Assembly (NCBI GenBank): GCA_964592125.1
Contig: CAZQBV010000013.1
Coordinates: 1 to 40,590 of the forward strand
Length of the DNA stretch: 40,590 bases
DNA from: UBA5399 sp964592125
GTDB lineage: Bacteria > Bacillota > Clostridia > Christensenellales > Christensenellaceae
Reading direction: 5' to 3'
Below the pieces are notes generated by a model that was not told where the DNA came from, searched no databases, and saw nothing but the letters and a program-made list of their open reading frames with translations. The translations under genes and the position numbers were made by a program. Shown piece by piece: positions 1 to 7,760 of the stretch (position 1 is the stretch's first letter; every line of letters starts with the position of its first letter).

Positions 1-80
1 GCGAGCTGTTTGGATGCCGCATCATATGCGGCTATAGAAATCATTGCTTTTGCAATGATTTCTATTAGAGATTAGTATTA
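1..80. repeat. Right part of a hairpin-chain repeat element (cut by window edge)
   Basis: Two perfect small hairpins lie in a row. One has a 7-bp stem (16-22 with 26-32) and a 3-base loop. The other has a 14-bp stem (34-47 with 51-65, core AGAAATCATTGC) and a TTTT loop. They are followed by GATTAGTATTA at 70-80, which resembles the right end of the element at 38957-39117 (GGAATTAGTATTA). I read this as the right-hand portion of one copy whose left end lies outside the window. No coding sequence is evident. Confidence 0.55.
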
Positions 81-243
81 TACCAATTCCGATTTAAAAC
101 CTCTGTTTCATCGCCCTAAAAAACAAATAAATAAAGCGATGTACTTCGCAATAAATCGCGCGCAGTATACGCGACTCGAAAAATGCTTACATTTTTATCC
201 GCAAGAGATACTTCGTAATGGCGCGAAGCGCGTTTGGAATGGC
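76..243. repeat. Hairpin-chain repeat element, second copy
   Basis: The left end TATTATACCAATTCC (76-90) matches the left end at 38957 (GTATTATACCAATCCC). Further in, an AAAAATG-CTTA-CATTTTT hairpin (about 180-197) and the string GCGCGAAGCGCGTTTGGAATGGCA (about 221-244) closely match bases 38977-39022 of the copy inside the sugar operon. The right terminus is unclear because the usual GGAATTRGTAT end is not found, so this copy may be truncated or diverged. It overlaps the end of the previous copy, as if the two were inserted in tandem. It lies beyond the 3' end of the surface-protein gene at 418-4827. Confidence 0.55.
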
Positions 244-417
244 ACTAAATAAAAAAGAGAACCAAGGGAAGTATTCGCACTACTATCCAGTTGAAGCTAA
301 AAGGCTTGCCGCCTACGGTTCACAGACGACAAGCCTTGTTGCTTGTTTCACTTTATTTTCCGTCTCACTGTTTGGGGGTCACTTCATATCCCCAGCTGCT
401 GAAAAGATTTTGTTCGC
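244..417. other. Intergenic stretch with two stem-loops, function unknown
   Basis: This stretch follows the stop codon of the minus-strand surface protein. AAGGCTTG (301-308) pairs with CAAGCCTT (330-337), and GGGG (about 374-377) pairs with CCCC (about 390-393). Either could serve as the transcription end for the 418-4827 gene, but neither is followed by a clear U-run on the minus strand. A 67-codon plus-strand frame runs through here (218-421). It lacks a ribosome binding site and begins inside the repeat element, so I do not call it a gene. Confidence 0.3.
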
Positions 418-3400
418 TTAGCTTTTAGAAGGCTCTGCGTCTTGCACATTTTTTTTGCGCAATGTCGCTACTACCAGCAACATTTGAACAACAAATATGA
501 TTACCATCAGCAGTGTCCATTTATCTACTACCACCATCAAGTTATTCATATTCTCTGTGACAAAGAATACAATCAGTCCAGCTATACCTGCTATGGTGGC
601 TGCAATTCTCAAGCCCATATGCTTTTTCTGTTCCGACTCTTGGTTGTTTTTGTCACCCTCTTTTCTCTTCTTCAATGATGTCACCAGCAGTACTACTGCA
701 GTGATACCACCCAGAACAGCCAGTATCAGGTTCAGCAATGCCCAAACCGCTTCGTATCCAATGCCGCTTAGCGGAATTTTGGACTCTCCAAAATTGATAG
801 TCGGCACGTTATCCTGCATAATCTGCTTCAAGGTATCATCCCGCTGTTGCTCAAAGTTCTGCGGGGTTCCCTGTGTATCGCCACCCGGATCATTGCTTGG
901 CGGAGCACTGGGCGCAGTAGGCACAGGCGCTACCGTGGGCGTAGAGGTTGCTGTGGGCACAGGCGTTACCGTGGGCACAGGCGTTGCTGTGGGCACAACA
1001 GGTGTTGCTGTGGGCACAACAGGCGTTGCCGTGGGCACAGGTGTTGCTGTAGGCACAACAGGTGTTGCCGTGGGCACAGGTGTTGCTGTAGGCACAACAG
1101 GTGTTGCCGTGGGCACAACAGGTGTTGCCGTGGGCACAACAGGTGTTGCTGTAGGCACAACAGGCGTTGCTGTGGGCACAACAGGTGTTACCGTGGGCAC
1201 AGGCGTTACCGTGGGCACAGGCGTTACCGTGGGCACAGGCGTTACCGTGGGCACAGGTGTTACCGTGGGCACGGGTGATACCGTGGGCACGGGTGATACC
1301 GTGGGCACAGGCGGTGGTGTGGGCTGAACGGGTATTGCTGCCCATTTCGCATAAAGATCCACATCATGATCGGGCATAGTGTACGCATTGCCTGTAGCAC
1401 TGTATACAGTATCTCCTGCCAACGGATTCGGGCTCTCGGTCCATCCCGCAAACTGATAACGGAATGTATTCGGTAATGTATTGTATGTGGCAAGCTCGTC
1501 AGATATCATTTCATTTTCCGCAAAACGATTGTTCGCATAAACGGGTGCGCCTACTTGTGCCTCTTGCTCACTCGTTGTTCCGGCTGGGAAGTTTGAATGG
1601 TACCGAACTTCATAGCTTGTGTTATACGTATATCCAAAGTACAACGTAACATCTTTATTTTGTTGCGACAAGCTGATCGTTTGCCTGCTAACATTGCCAC
1701 CCTTGCTTTCCGATGCAGGATTGTATACATAACGAACATTCCCCATTGTAAAGTTCAGTGCAGGCGGACGATAATCGTAGCCAAGGCGCAAGGATGTGCT
1801 GCCCTCGTTCTGGTAGGGCAAGTATCGAACCTGCTGTGCCAAAGCAGGGCTTCCAACTACAGTTTTAGAAGCATTGATTGGTTGGCCTTCACTATTTACC
1901 CTATAACCAATAATTGTGATATTTCCTGAATTCGCATTGCCGGATTCGTCTTTTTTCCACTGCGCATAAACGGTTGCGTCCTTTGCCGGAGCTTCAATAT
2001 ATTTGTAGCCGCTTTGGGTTATCATGGGGATAATGGAATTCAACCCGTCCTTTTCATACGACCATCCCGCAAACACATAGCCCTCAAATGTTTCCGAATT
2101 GATAGCTCTTTTTAGGTTGTTATCTGCAACCAGCTCATGAACCTTCAGATCGGAAGGGTAAGCAACGGACTGCTTTTCTACATTCAGCTCCTTCGGCGGG
2201 TTCAAGTTCACACTCAGCTTAATTTTGCTGGTGTAGCCCATATAATACTCCGATGCAACACCATCGTTCACAAAAAACGGTGTGGTAATTGTGCTGGTCA
2301 AGTTCTTCTCGGAAAGCGGTGCATTATTGGTGGAATAATAAGTTTTTCCATCATCGCCTCTCAAATCGCTGGGCACATAGGATGCCCACCAAACGTCGTA
2401 GCTGCTTCCGCCTTGCTCGTAAGGAACCGGTGATTTATAAAAGGGATCGGCTTTTAGCAGTACACCCTTGTCCATCCATCCGTCTTTTTGCAAAACATTC
2501 CCGTTTGCATCCAGCGGGTTTCCATAATAATCCACCCAGTATGCATATAGTTTCAAGTTCATTACTTGAGAACTGGGCACCCACTGCGCAACCAAATTGA
2601 GGTCGCTGTCCACTGGTTCTGTAATGCTTTTAGAACCTAAGTACGCAGGCAAGAATCTGTTCTGAACCACCCCGTTTACATCCTTTTGCGTAGCCTGATA
2701 CCCATAGAACACATAGCCCAAGTCTGGGGATTCATTCATAAAGGTATAAGTTGGGGCGAATCCCCATACTCTGTCCGCTGTAGTTCTAGTTAACGTATTC
2801 GTCCTACTTGTACTTGCAGGATAGTTGGAATGTATGATAACTTCGTATTTCATACGATACCCGTAATAAAGCTTCAGAAATTCCCCGTTCTCATCTAGCA
2901 GATTTCCTGCATCGTCTATTGTTACGCGAATAGGCTGTTCGGTTGCACCATATTGCTTTGCCGATTTCACATTCAAAAAGTTGCGTTGCAACTGCTCACC
3001 ACCACTGTATCCCATCGCAGAAAACGAATCCATAGGGTACAAATCGTAATAGATTCCCGGAACCAAACTCTTTTTCGCCCCCCCCAAGCTTTCCAGAAAA
3101 GAAAATCCGTATTGGGGTTGCAGTTCTTTTATTGTGCTATCTGTAAAAGCAACAACAGTTCCATCCCAGTCAATGGGTTTTCCTTGCGAGTTTACAAGGT
3201 AGGGCACCACATTTTCCTGTTTTATCTGTACCGCACCTATATCTGCCGCGCCCCAAACAGCGTACAAGTCCAAATCTGCATACGGCTGGGTAAAGCTGCG
3301 GGTGCTGGCCGGGTAGAAAGTCTGGTTCGTTTGAATATCCAGCAACTGCTGCTTTGTTGTTACCGCAGGGTTTGGCACATTGGACCAGCCATAAAAGGTG

Positions 3401-4827
3401 TAGTTTGCAGGCAACTTGCTTTTCAACTGGTAATAGGCAGTGCTGCCTCCATTGTAGTCCGAATCGGCATTCAGCTGAACGGATTGGTTGTCTTCATAGT
3501 TTTGAACCCAGCTTGTTTCCATTAGCAAAGTTCCGTTGCTTTTTTGCGCATCTGCGGGGTAGTTTGTATGGAACGTATCATTAAATATACGTTTGAACCC
3601 AAATGCTACCTCTTGCTCTTGTCCCGCTGTTGTTAGTTTCACTGTTGAATTCGAATCTGAAAGATACGATATCCACAAGTTGGCCGAGTTCTGAAACATA
3701 TTGTAAGTTGTGGTCACACCATTATCCTGCAGTGAAATGCGGGTTTGCCCGACTGGCTTAATAGATACATTAATCGGAATATCTGTAGAGCCATCTTTTT
3801 CGTAATAATAGCTTCCCAGCACTACCCAATTGGCTTTATCATCCGTAGGTAGCGCATTGCCCGCACGGTCAACCGGAACACCCTGCGCGTTTACAAGGTA
3901 TTGGTTCACTTTTATTTTCCCAGTTAATGGGTTGCTTTTTAATACAGCATATAGCGAAACATTTCCATCTCCCATCACAAAATCCGGCACCGCCTGAGTT
4001 ACAGGATAGTCCAACGTTGAAGCATCGCTATTTTTGGACCAGCCCAATAGCTCCATGCCGGCGGGTAGCCCAATTGGGTTTTGTGCATTGTTAGTATAGA
4101 ACGATGAAATAGACACTTCATTGCCTACAGCAATCGGATCTGTTGTTTTAAACGTATGCCAAGATATATCACTTGTTGCGTTCTTTGTGAAAAGAGTAAG
4201 CGTTCTTTTGGCGGTATATGCAAGATACACTTCCTTCACCGGGTTTTCAGCCGTCAGCGTAACAGACACTGCAGGATCGTCACTACCAGCAACTAGTCCC
4301 GCAAATTGGTATGTAAGAGCATTGCTCCCAGTCAGCACATCCTCGGGGTAATACTGTATGGGCGTATCCAGAACAAGAATATCACCTTCGATTCTTGGAT
4401 TGTATGTAGCAAACACATTTTTTTGCCCATCAGGCAGCACAGCGCCGTTGTTGTCTATCGCTTCACCCTGTGCATTCACAAGGTAAGCCTTTACCACAAT
4501 TTGAAGCTCTGTCGCAAGGGGGTCTTCCTCTTGCATTGTTGCTTGAATGTTTTCTTGTAAATCTGTATCAAGAACATTTTCCGCCGGAACCAATAGATCA
4601 GCTTCCTGAACCAATGGCTCGGTTTCTTCTGTCGAAACCACGTCGGGTGTATTTTCCGTTTGCACTTCGGCTTCCTCGGGAATCATTGCTTCAGGTTGCG
4701 CAGGCTGCTCGCTCTGCACATCCAAATTCTCCTGTGCAAAAGCAACAGAAGCAATGCTTAGAAGCAGCACCACCGACAGCGTTAATGCAATCGCTTTTGT
4801 CCATTTTTTTTGTTTATTTTTTTTCAT
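418..4827 (-). CDS. Giant cell-surface protein with five tandem modules, Pro/Thr stalk and three-helix C-terminal anchor
   Basis: 1469 residues. An N-terminal signal peptide (about 1-31, cleavage after AFA) is followed by an acidic linker (32-105) and five tandem modules of about 200 residues starting near 109, 304, 535, 755 and 968. Most open with a YLVNxQGxPIDxxG-like motif and close with an InlB/Flg_new-like segment (GYxFxGW ... LYAxW). Residues about 1166-1310 are a VPTVTP/VPTATPV stalk. The C-terminus (1350-1469) has IPLSG, TM1 (1361-1385), a Lys-rich loop, TM2 (1404-1424), the short outer loop TENMNNLMVVVDK, TM3 (1437-1457) and a basic tail. No LPXTG motif or sortase signal is present. 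GAGGG lies 8 bases before the ATG. The likely role is adhesion or a surface layer, with the exterior held by the membrane module; the ligand is unknown. The gene is divergent from the GGDEF-EAL gene. Confidence 0.9.
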   Translation of the reverse strand: MKKNKQKKWTKAIALTLSVVLLLSIASVAFAQENLDVQSEQPAQPEAMIPEEAEVQTENTPDVVSTEETEPLVQEADLLVPAENVLDTDLQENIQATMQEEDPLATELQIVVKAYLVNAQGEAIDNNGAVLPDGQKNVFATYNPRIEGDILVLDTPIQYYPEDVLTGSNALTYQFAGLVAGSDDPAVSVTLTAENPVKEVYLAYTAKRTLTLFTKNATSDISWHTFKTTDPIAVGNEVSISSFYTNNAQNPIGLPAGMELLGWSKNSDASTLDYPVTQAVPDFVMGDGNVSLYAVLKSNPLTGKIKVNQYLVNAQGVPVDRAGNALPTDDKANWVVLGSYYYEKDGSTDIPINVSIKPVGQTRISLQDNGVTTTYNMFQNSANLWISYLSDSNSTVKLTTAGQEQEVAFGFKRIFNDTFHTNYPADAQKSNGTLLMETSWVQNYEDNQSVQLNADSDYNGGSTAYYQLKSKLPANYTFYGWSNVPNPAVTTKQQLLDIQTNQTFYPASTRSFTQPYADLDLYAVWGAADIGAVQIKQENVVPYLVNSQGKPIDWDGTVVAFTDSTIKELQPQYGFSFLESLGGAKKSLVPGIYYDLYPMDSFSAMGYSGGEQLQRNFLNVKSAKQYGATEQPIRVTIDDAGNLLDENGEFLKLYYGYRMKYEVIIHSNYPASTSRTNTLTRTTADRVWGFAPTYTFMNESPDLGYVFYGYQATQKDVNGVVQNRFLPAYLGSKSITEPVDSDLNLVAQWVPSSQVMNLKLYAYWVDYYGNPLDANGNVLQKDGWMDKGVLLKADPFYKSPVPYEQGGSSYDVWWASYVPSDLRGDDGKTYYSTNNAPLSEKNLTSTITTPFFVNDGVASEYYMGYTSKIKLSVNLNPPKELNVEKQSVAYPSDLKVHELVADNNLKRAINSETFEGYVFAGWSYEKDGLNSIIPMITQSGYKYIEAPAKDATVYAQWKKDESGNANSGNITIIGYRVNSEGQPINASKTVVGSPALAQQVRYLPYQNEGSTSLRLGYDYRPPALNFTMGNVRYVYNPASESKGGNVSRQTISLSQQNKDVTLYFGYTYNTSYEVRYHSNFPAGTTSEQEAQVGAPVYANNRFAENEMISDELATYNTLPNTFRYQFAGWTESPNPLAGDTVYSATGNAYTMPDHDVDLYAKWAAIPVQPTPPPVPTVSPVPTVSPVPTVTPVPTVTPVPTVTPVPTVTPVPTVTPVVPTATPVVPTATPVVPTATPVVPTATPVVPTATPVPTATPVVPTATPVPTATPVVPTATPVVPTATPVPTVTPVPTATSTPTVAPVPTAPSAPPSNDPGGDTQGTPQNFEQQRDDTLKQIMQDNVPTINFGESKIPLSGIGYEAVWALLNLILAVLGGITAVVLLVTSLKKRKEGDKNNQESEQKKHMGLRIAATIAGIAGLIVFFVTENMNNLMVVVDKWTLLMVIIFVVQMLLVVATLRKKNVQDAEPSKS
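905..1330 (-). repeat. Coding minisatellite for the Pro/Thr/Val stalk
   Basis: Tandem 18-base (VPTVTP) and 21-base (VPTATPV) units inside the 418-4827 gene. The units are nearly identical at DNA level (GTGGGCACAGGCGTTACC on the plus strand). Such arrays are prone to length change by slippage or recombination and to assembly collapse. In-frame changes would alter stalk length, while a unit not divisible by three would switch the protein off; all units seen here are multiples of three. Confidence 0.9.
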
Positions 4828-4882
4828 TCACTTTCCCTCATATATAATATAGATTTAATATCGAGTACTATCCTCAGTTACT

Positions 4883-4911
4883 ATTATATCGTATCTCAAT
4901 CAATAACGCAA
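4883..4911 (-). promoter_or_regulatory. Predicted sigma-A promoter of the 418-4827 surface protein
   Basis: On the minus strand, TTGCGT (4906-4911) and TATAAT (4883-4888) are separated by 17 bases. The predicted transcript would begin near 4876 and carry a leader of about 50 bases containing the GAGGG ribosome binding site. Confidence 0.55.
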
Positions 4912-4952
4912 CAAAAAGTCAATATACTATCAAAATATTTTTATTTCGACTA

Positions 4953-4966
4953 TATCATACGACTAT
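4953..4966. promoter_or_regulatory. Recurring intergenic 14-mer TATCATACGACTAT
   Basis: The same 14-mer occurs at 18806-18819, and its 10-base core ATACGACTAT occurs again at 28043-28052. Each copy lies 116-130 bases upstream of a start codon. Here a direct repeat CGACTATAT-CATA-CGACTATAT surrounds it (4948-4969). It may be a binding site for a shared regulator. Orientation relative to the gene differs at the third site, so chance is not excluded. Confidence 0.3.
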
Positions 4967-5059
4967 ATTGCGTTTGAGAGCAATGATACATGCTATAAAG
5001 CTGTGATACTGCCAAAAACAAAGCTAGCTATTAAAGAATACCCCCTATTGCAGTTTTAT

Positions 5060-5110
5060 TTGACAGTTTGTTGTTTTTGTGTAAAAATGTGAAGGTTAGT
5101 AAAGGTTAGT
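5060..5110 (+). promoter_or_regulatory. Predicted promoter and direct repeat upstream of the GGDEF-EAL gene
   Basis: TTGACA (5060-5065) and TAAAAA (5082-5087) are separated by 16 bases on the plus strand. Just downstream, AAGGTTAGT is repeated directly at 5092-5100 and 5102-5110, a 10-base period that puts both copies on one face of the helix. This could be a regulator site within the early transcribed region. Confidence 0.4.
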
Positions 5111-5210
5111 TGTTGTTGAGCTCTTGTGGTTTTTACTGCCCCATACTAGTAGCTGCTATTGCCGCATGAGGAAAGGCTCACAATTTTGTTTGGAGTAAGG
5201 AAGCGCCATT

Positions 5211-7622
5211 ATGCGTGAATTTTTAGGGAAGCGCGAAAAAACAATACGACACCAAGTGGGTGTCGCTATGATATTGTTATTTTTGGCAATGCTTATTATT
5301 CTTTATCTTGTAATCAACAGCAGCATGCAAAAACTTTTGGTAGAGCGAGAATATGACAGTATGTTAAACCAGTCACGCTTGGCTGAAAGCATATTGCTCT
5401 CCTCTGTAGACCATCTGCCCAGCGTTACAAGAGATTGGTCCAGTTGGGACAATACATACGATTATGTACTTGGCAAAAATGACAATTTCTTAGAAGAAAA
5501 TTTAACAGATTACCCATTTCAGCTTTTCCGGCTGGATTTTATTACTGTGCTGGACTTAAACCAGCATGTTTTATACGAGAAGTTTTTTGATACGGAAAAA
5601 TCGGAATTTGTATCCAGCTCGTATGACTTTTCTTCTGTACAGAAAAGAGTTTCTCCTCTCACATTAAATTCATTTGTGGCGTATTCAGAACAGCTTGATT
5701 TAAGCGACTCCACACAAATAGGCGTAAGCGGCTTTTTCTACACAGAGGATGGGGTGTTTTATATCACTTCTTATCCCATCATTCATTCCGATGAATCCGG
5801 ACCCAGCGTAGGCACACTTAGTTTTGGAAGAATCATCGATCAAAAAGAAATTTCGTATCTAACCAATAGCACAGATATGCAGTTTTCTGTTGTTCCTGTA
5901 AGCCAATTGCAGCTTACAGAAGATCAATCAGCCAAGCTAACAGAAGCAGGCGAGCTGGTGGTTACAGACAACAACTATGCTACGGCATATAATTTATTTG
6001 AGGATATTTTTGGAGAGAAAAGCTTGGCCATCTCCATCTCCAAAGAAAGAGTTTTATATCAACAAGGCATCACATTTATCTCCATAGTCATTACTCTGGT
6101 GTTTGTGTCTTGTATGTTTATATTGTTTTTATTAATTAAGTTGCTGAATAAAATTGTGGTGCATCCCATTAGTTCCTTGGTGGTGCAGCTAGATTCTATG
6201 CAACTAGATTCCCCCAATGCACACATAGATCAAGACTATAACAACAAAGAGCTTCAGCATTTAGCCACCGCAATCAATCATATGTTTTCTCGTATTGCGG
6301 AATCTTCCGAGCAATTGTATTATAACGCAAATTATGATGGGTTGACGGATTTTTACAACAGAAGCAGCATGCCTCAAGTGATCAGCAATGCCATCGAACA
6401 GGCAAAAGAAAACGCCACAATGCTGGGAATCTATTTTCTGGATTTAGACCGATTCAAGTCCATCAACGATGCACACGGTCACAGTGCAGGAGATATGCTA
6501 ATAAAAGAAATTGGTGCGCGTTTCAAGAAATATTTAAGTGACGACTCCATTGAAATCGCACGCATGGGCGGGGATGAGTTTTTAATTCTGAAAAAGAATC
6601 TACGTAGCGATCAAGAGCTACTACTGTTTGTGGATCGCATCCTTTCTATTTTTGAAAATCCATTTCATGTAAAAGATTTGGAGCTAACCGTGCAGGCCTC
6701 CATTGGTTCCAGTCAGTATCCTGCAGATGGGCAAGATGAAAACACTTTGGTAAAGAATGCAGAAACTGCCATGTACACCTCCAAAGCAAATGGGCAAAAT
6801 TTGTACTGCCGATATTATAGCGATATGCAAAAAGTATTGCAGCGCAAATTGTTTATTGAAAATCAACTGCGACAAGGCATCCACAACCATTGTGCAGATT
6901 TTCGGGCATATATACAGCCCAAAGTAAATTCGGAAACAGGCAAAGCCGAAGGCGGCGAAGCGTTAATCCGATGGCTTACAGATGATGGCATCATTGCGCC
7001 GGGCGAGTTCATCCCAATGGCCGAAGAATCTGGATTGATTGTTCCGCTTACCCGATGGATGCTGAAAGAATCTTGCAAGTGTAATATGCAGGTCATTCGA
7101 AAGGGCACCCCCCATCATGTTATCTCTGTCAATATCTCCGCACAAGTGCTGCTGCACAGTGAATTTATAGATATGGTGGAAGATGCGTTGCGCAGTTCTG
7201 GTATGGATGCAAAATATTTGGATATTGAAATTACGGAAGCCACCTTGGCAGATGATGTGAAAAGGGTAAACGAAGTAATCAAAGTGCTGCATGATATGGG
7301 CATCTCGCTTTCTGTGGATGATTTTGGAACGGGTTATTCTTCGTTGAGTTACTTGAAAAAACTGGCTTTGGATAGGCTGAAAATAGATCGCTCGTTTATC
7401 ATCGGCATAGAAGACGATACTGAAAGTCTTGCTATTGTCAGCTCCATCATCGCGTTAAGCAAAGCACTGCACATGACGGTGACTGCCGAAGGTGTGGAAA
7501 CCGCCAAACAATATGCACATTTGAAAACATTGGAATGCGATGAAATTCAAGGTTTTTATATCAGCAAACCAATCCCATGTGATGAATACATTGCTTTTCT
7601 GGAAAAATGGCACGGTGAATGA
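5211..7622 (+). CDS. Membrane CHASE4-HAMP-GGDEF-EAL cyclic-di-GMP enzyme
   Basis: 803 residues. TM1 is at about 17-37, followed by an extracytoplasmic CHASE4-type sensor (about 45-275, with the DWSSWDNTYDYV signature), TM2 (about 285-312), HAMP (about 312-365), GGDEF (about 372-530) and EAL (about 545-800). The cyclase motif GGDEF is intact near residue 453. The inhibitory RxxD site that should lie five residues before it is absent. The EAL domain keeps EALIRW, the Asn of VNISAQ, EITE, DDFGTG, the Lys of LKIDRSF, AEGVET and the Gln of EIQGFY, so phosphodiesterase activity is plausible. The protein could make, degrade or interconvert cyclic-di-GMP in response to an external signal. It is divergent from a giant surface protein, which fits control of attachment; that link is inferred. 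The start is supported by GGAGTAAGGA upstream. Confidence 0.93.
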   Translation: MREFLGKREKTIRHQVGVAMILLFLAMLIILYLVINSSMQKLLVEREYDSMLNQSRLAESILLSSVDHLPSVTRDWSSWDNTYDYVLGKNDNFLEENLTDYPFQLFRLDFITVLDLNQHVLYEKFFDTEKSEFVSSSYDFSSVQKRVSPLTLNSFVAYSEQLDLSDSTQIGVSGFFYTEDGVFYITSYPIIHSDESGPSVGTLSFGRIIDQKEISYLTNSTDMQFSVVPVSQLQLTEDQSAKLTEAGELVVTDNNYATAYNLFEDIFGEKSLAISISKERVLYQQGITFISIVITLVFVSCMFILFLLIKLLNKIVVHPISSLVVQLDSMQLDSPNAHIDQDYNNKELQHLATAINHMFSRIAESSEQLYYNANYDGLTDFYNRSSMPQVISNAIEQAKENATMLGIYFLDLDRFKSINDAHGHSAGDMLIKEIGARFKKYLSDDSIEIARMGGDEFLILKKNLRSDQELLLFVDRILSIFENPFHVKDLELTVQASIGSSQYPADGQDENTLVKNAETAMYTSKANGQNLYCRYYSDMQKVLQRKLFIENQLRQGIHNHCADFRAYIQPKVNSETGKAEGGEALIRWLTDDGIIAPGEFIPMAEESGLIVPLTRWMLKESCKCNMQVIRKGTPHHVISVNISAQVLLHSEFIDMVEDALRSSGMDAKYLDIEITEATLADDVKRVNEVIKVLHDMGISLSVDDFGTGYSSLSYLKKLALDRLKIDRSFIIGIEDDTESLAIVSSIIALSKALHMTVTAEGVETAKQYAHLKTLECDEIQGFYISKPIPCDEYIAFLEKWHGE

Positions 7623-7653
7623 CGCGCTGCCATGATCTCGTATGCCTGCAAAT

Positions 7654-7690
7654 AAAAATCCCCTGCCCATGTGGGCGAGGGGATTTTTTT
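7654..7690 (+). terminator. Intrinsic terminator after the GGDEF-EAL gene
   Basis: AAAAATCCCC-T-GCCC pairs with GGGC-G-AGGGGATTTTT, with one bulge and a 4-base loop. Seven T follow on the plus strand. The A-run on the 5' side also makes it usable on the minus strand for the convergent surface-protein transcript. Confidence 0.85.
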
Positions 7691-7760
7691 CTACCATACG
7701 AAGTGCCTTTGAGCGCATAATGCCGCTTTTTTATTTGAGACAAGTATTATACTGATTCAC

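Noticed and set aside
218..421. 67-codon plus-strand ORF (MARSAFGMALNKK start)
   Set aside because: It begins inside the repeat element, has no ribosome binding site and runs through stem-loops. It is more likely non-coding, although I could not search for homologues.
418..780. LPXTG sorting signal expected for a Gram-positive surface protein
   Set aside because: No LPXTG-like motif is present in any of the three C-termini; each ends in three hydrophobic helices instead.
497..1327. Long plus-strand frame rich in VGTGVAVGT repeats, and another rich in RGHRRYRGH repeats
   Set aside because: Both are shadows of the Pro/Thr minisatellite of the minus-strand surface protein; no ribosome binding site or real N-terminus.
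905..1330. Possible CRISPR array (regularly spaced short repeats)
   Set aside because: Units of 18 and 21 bases are contiguous with no unique spacers and encode a Pro/Thr stalk in frame.
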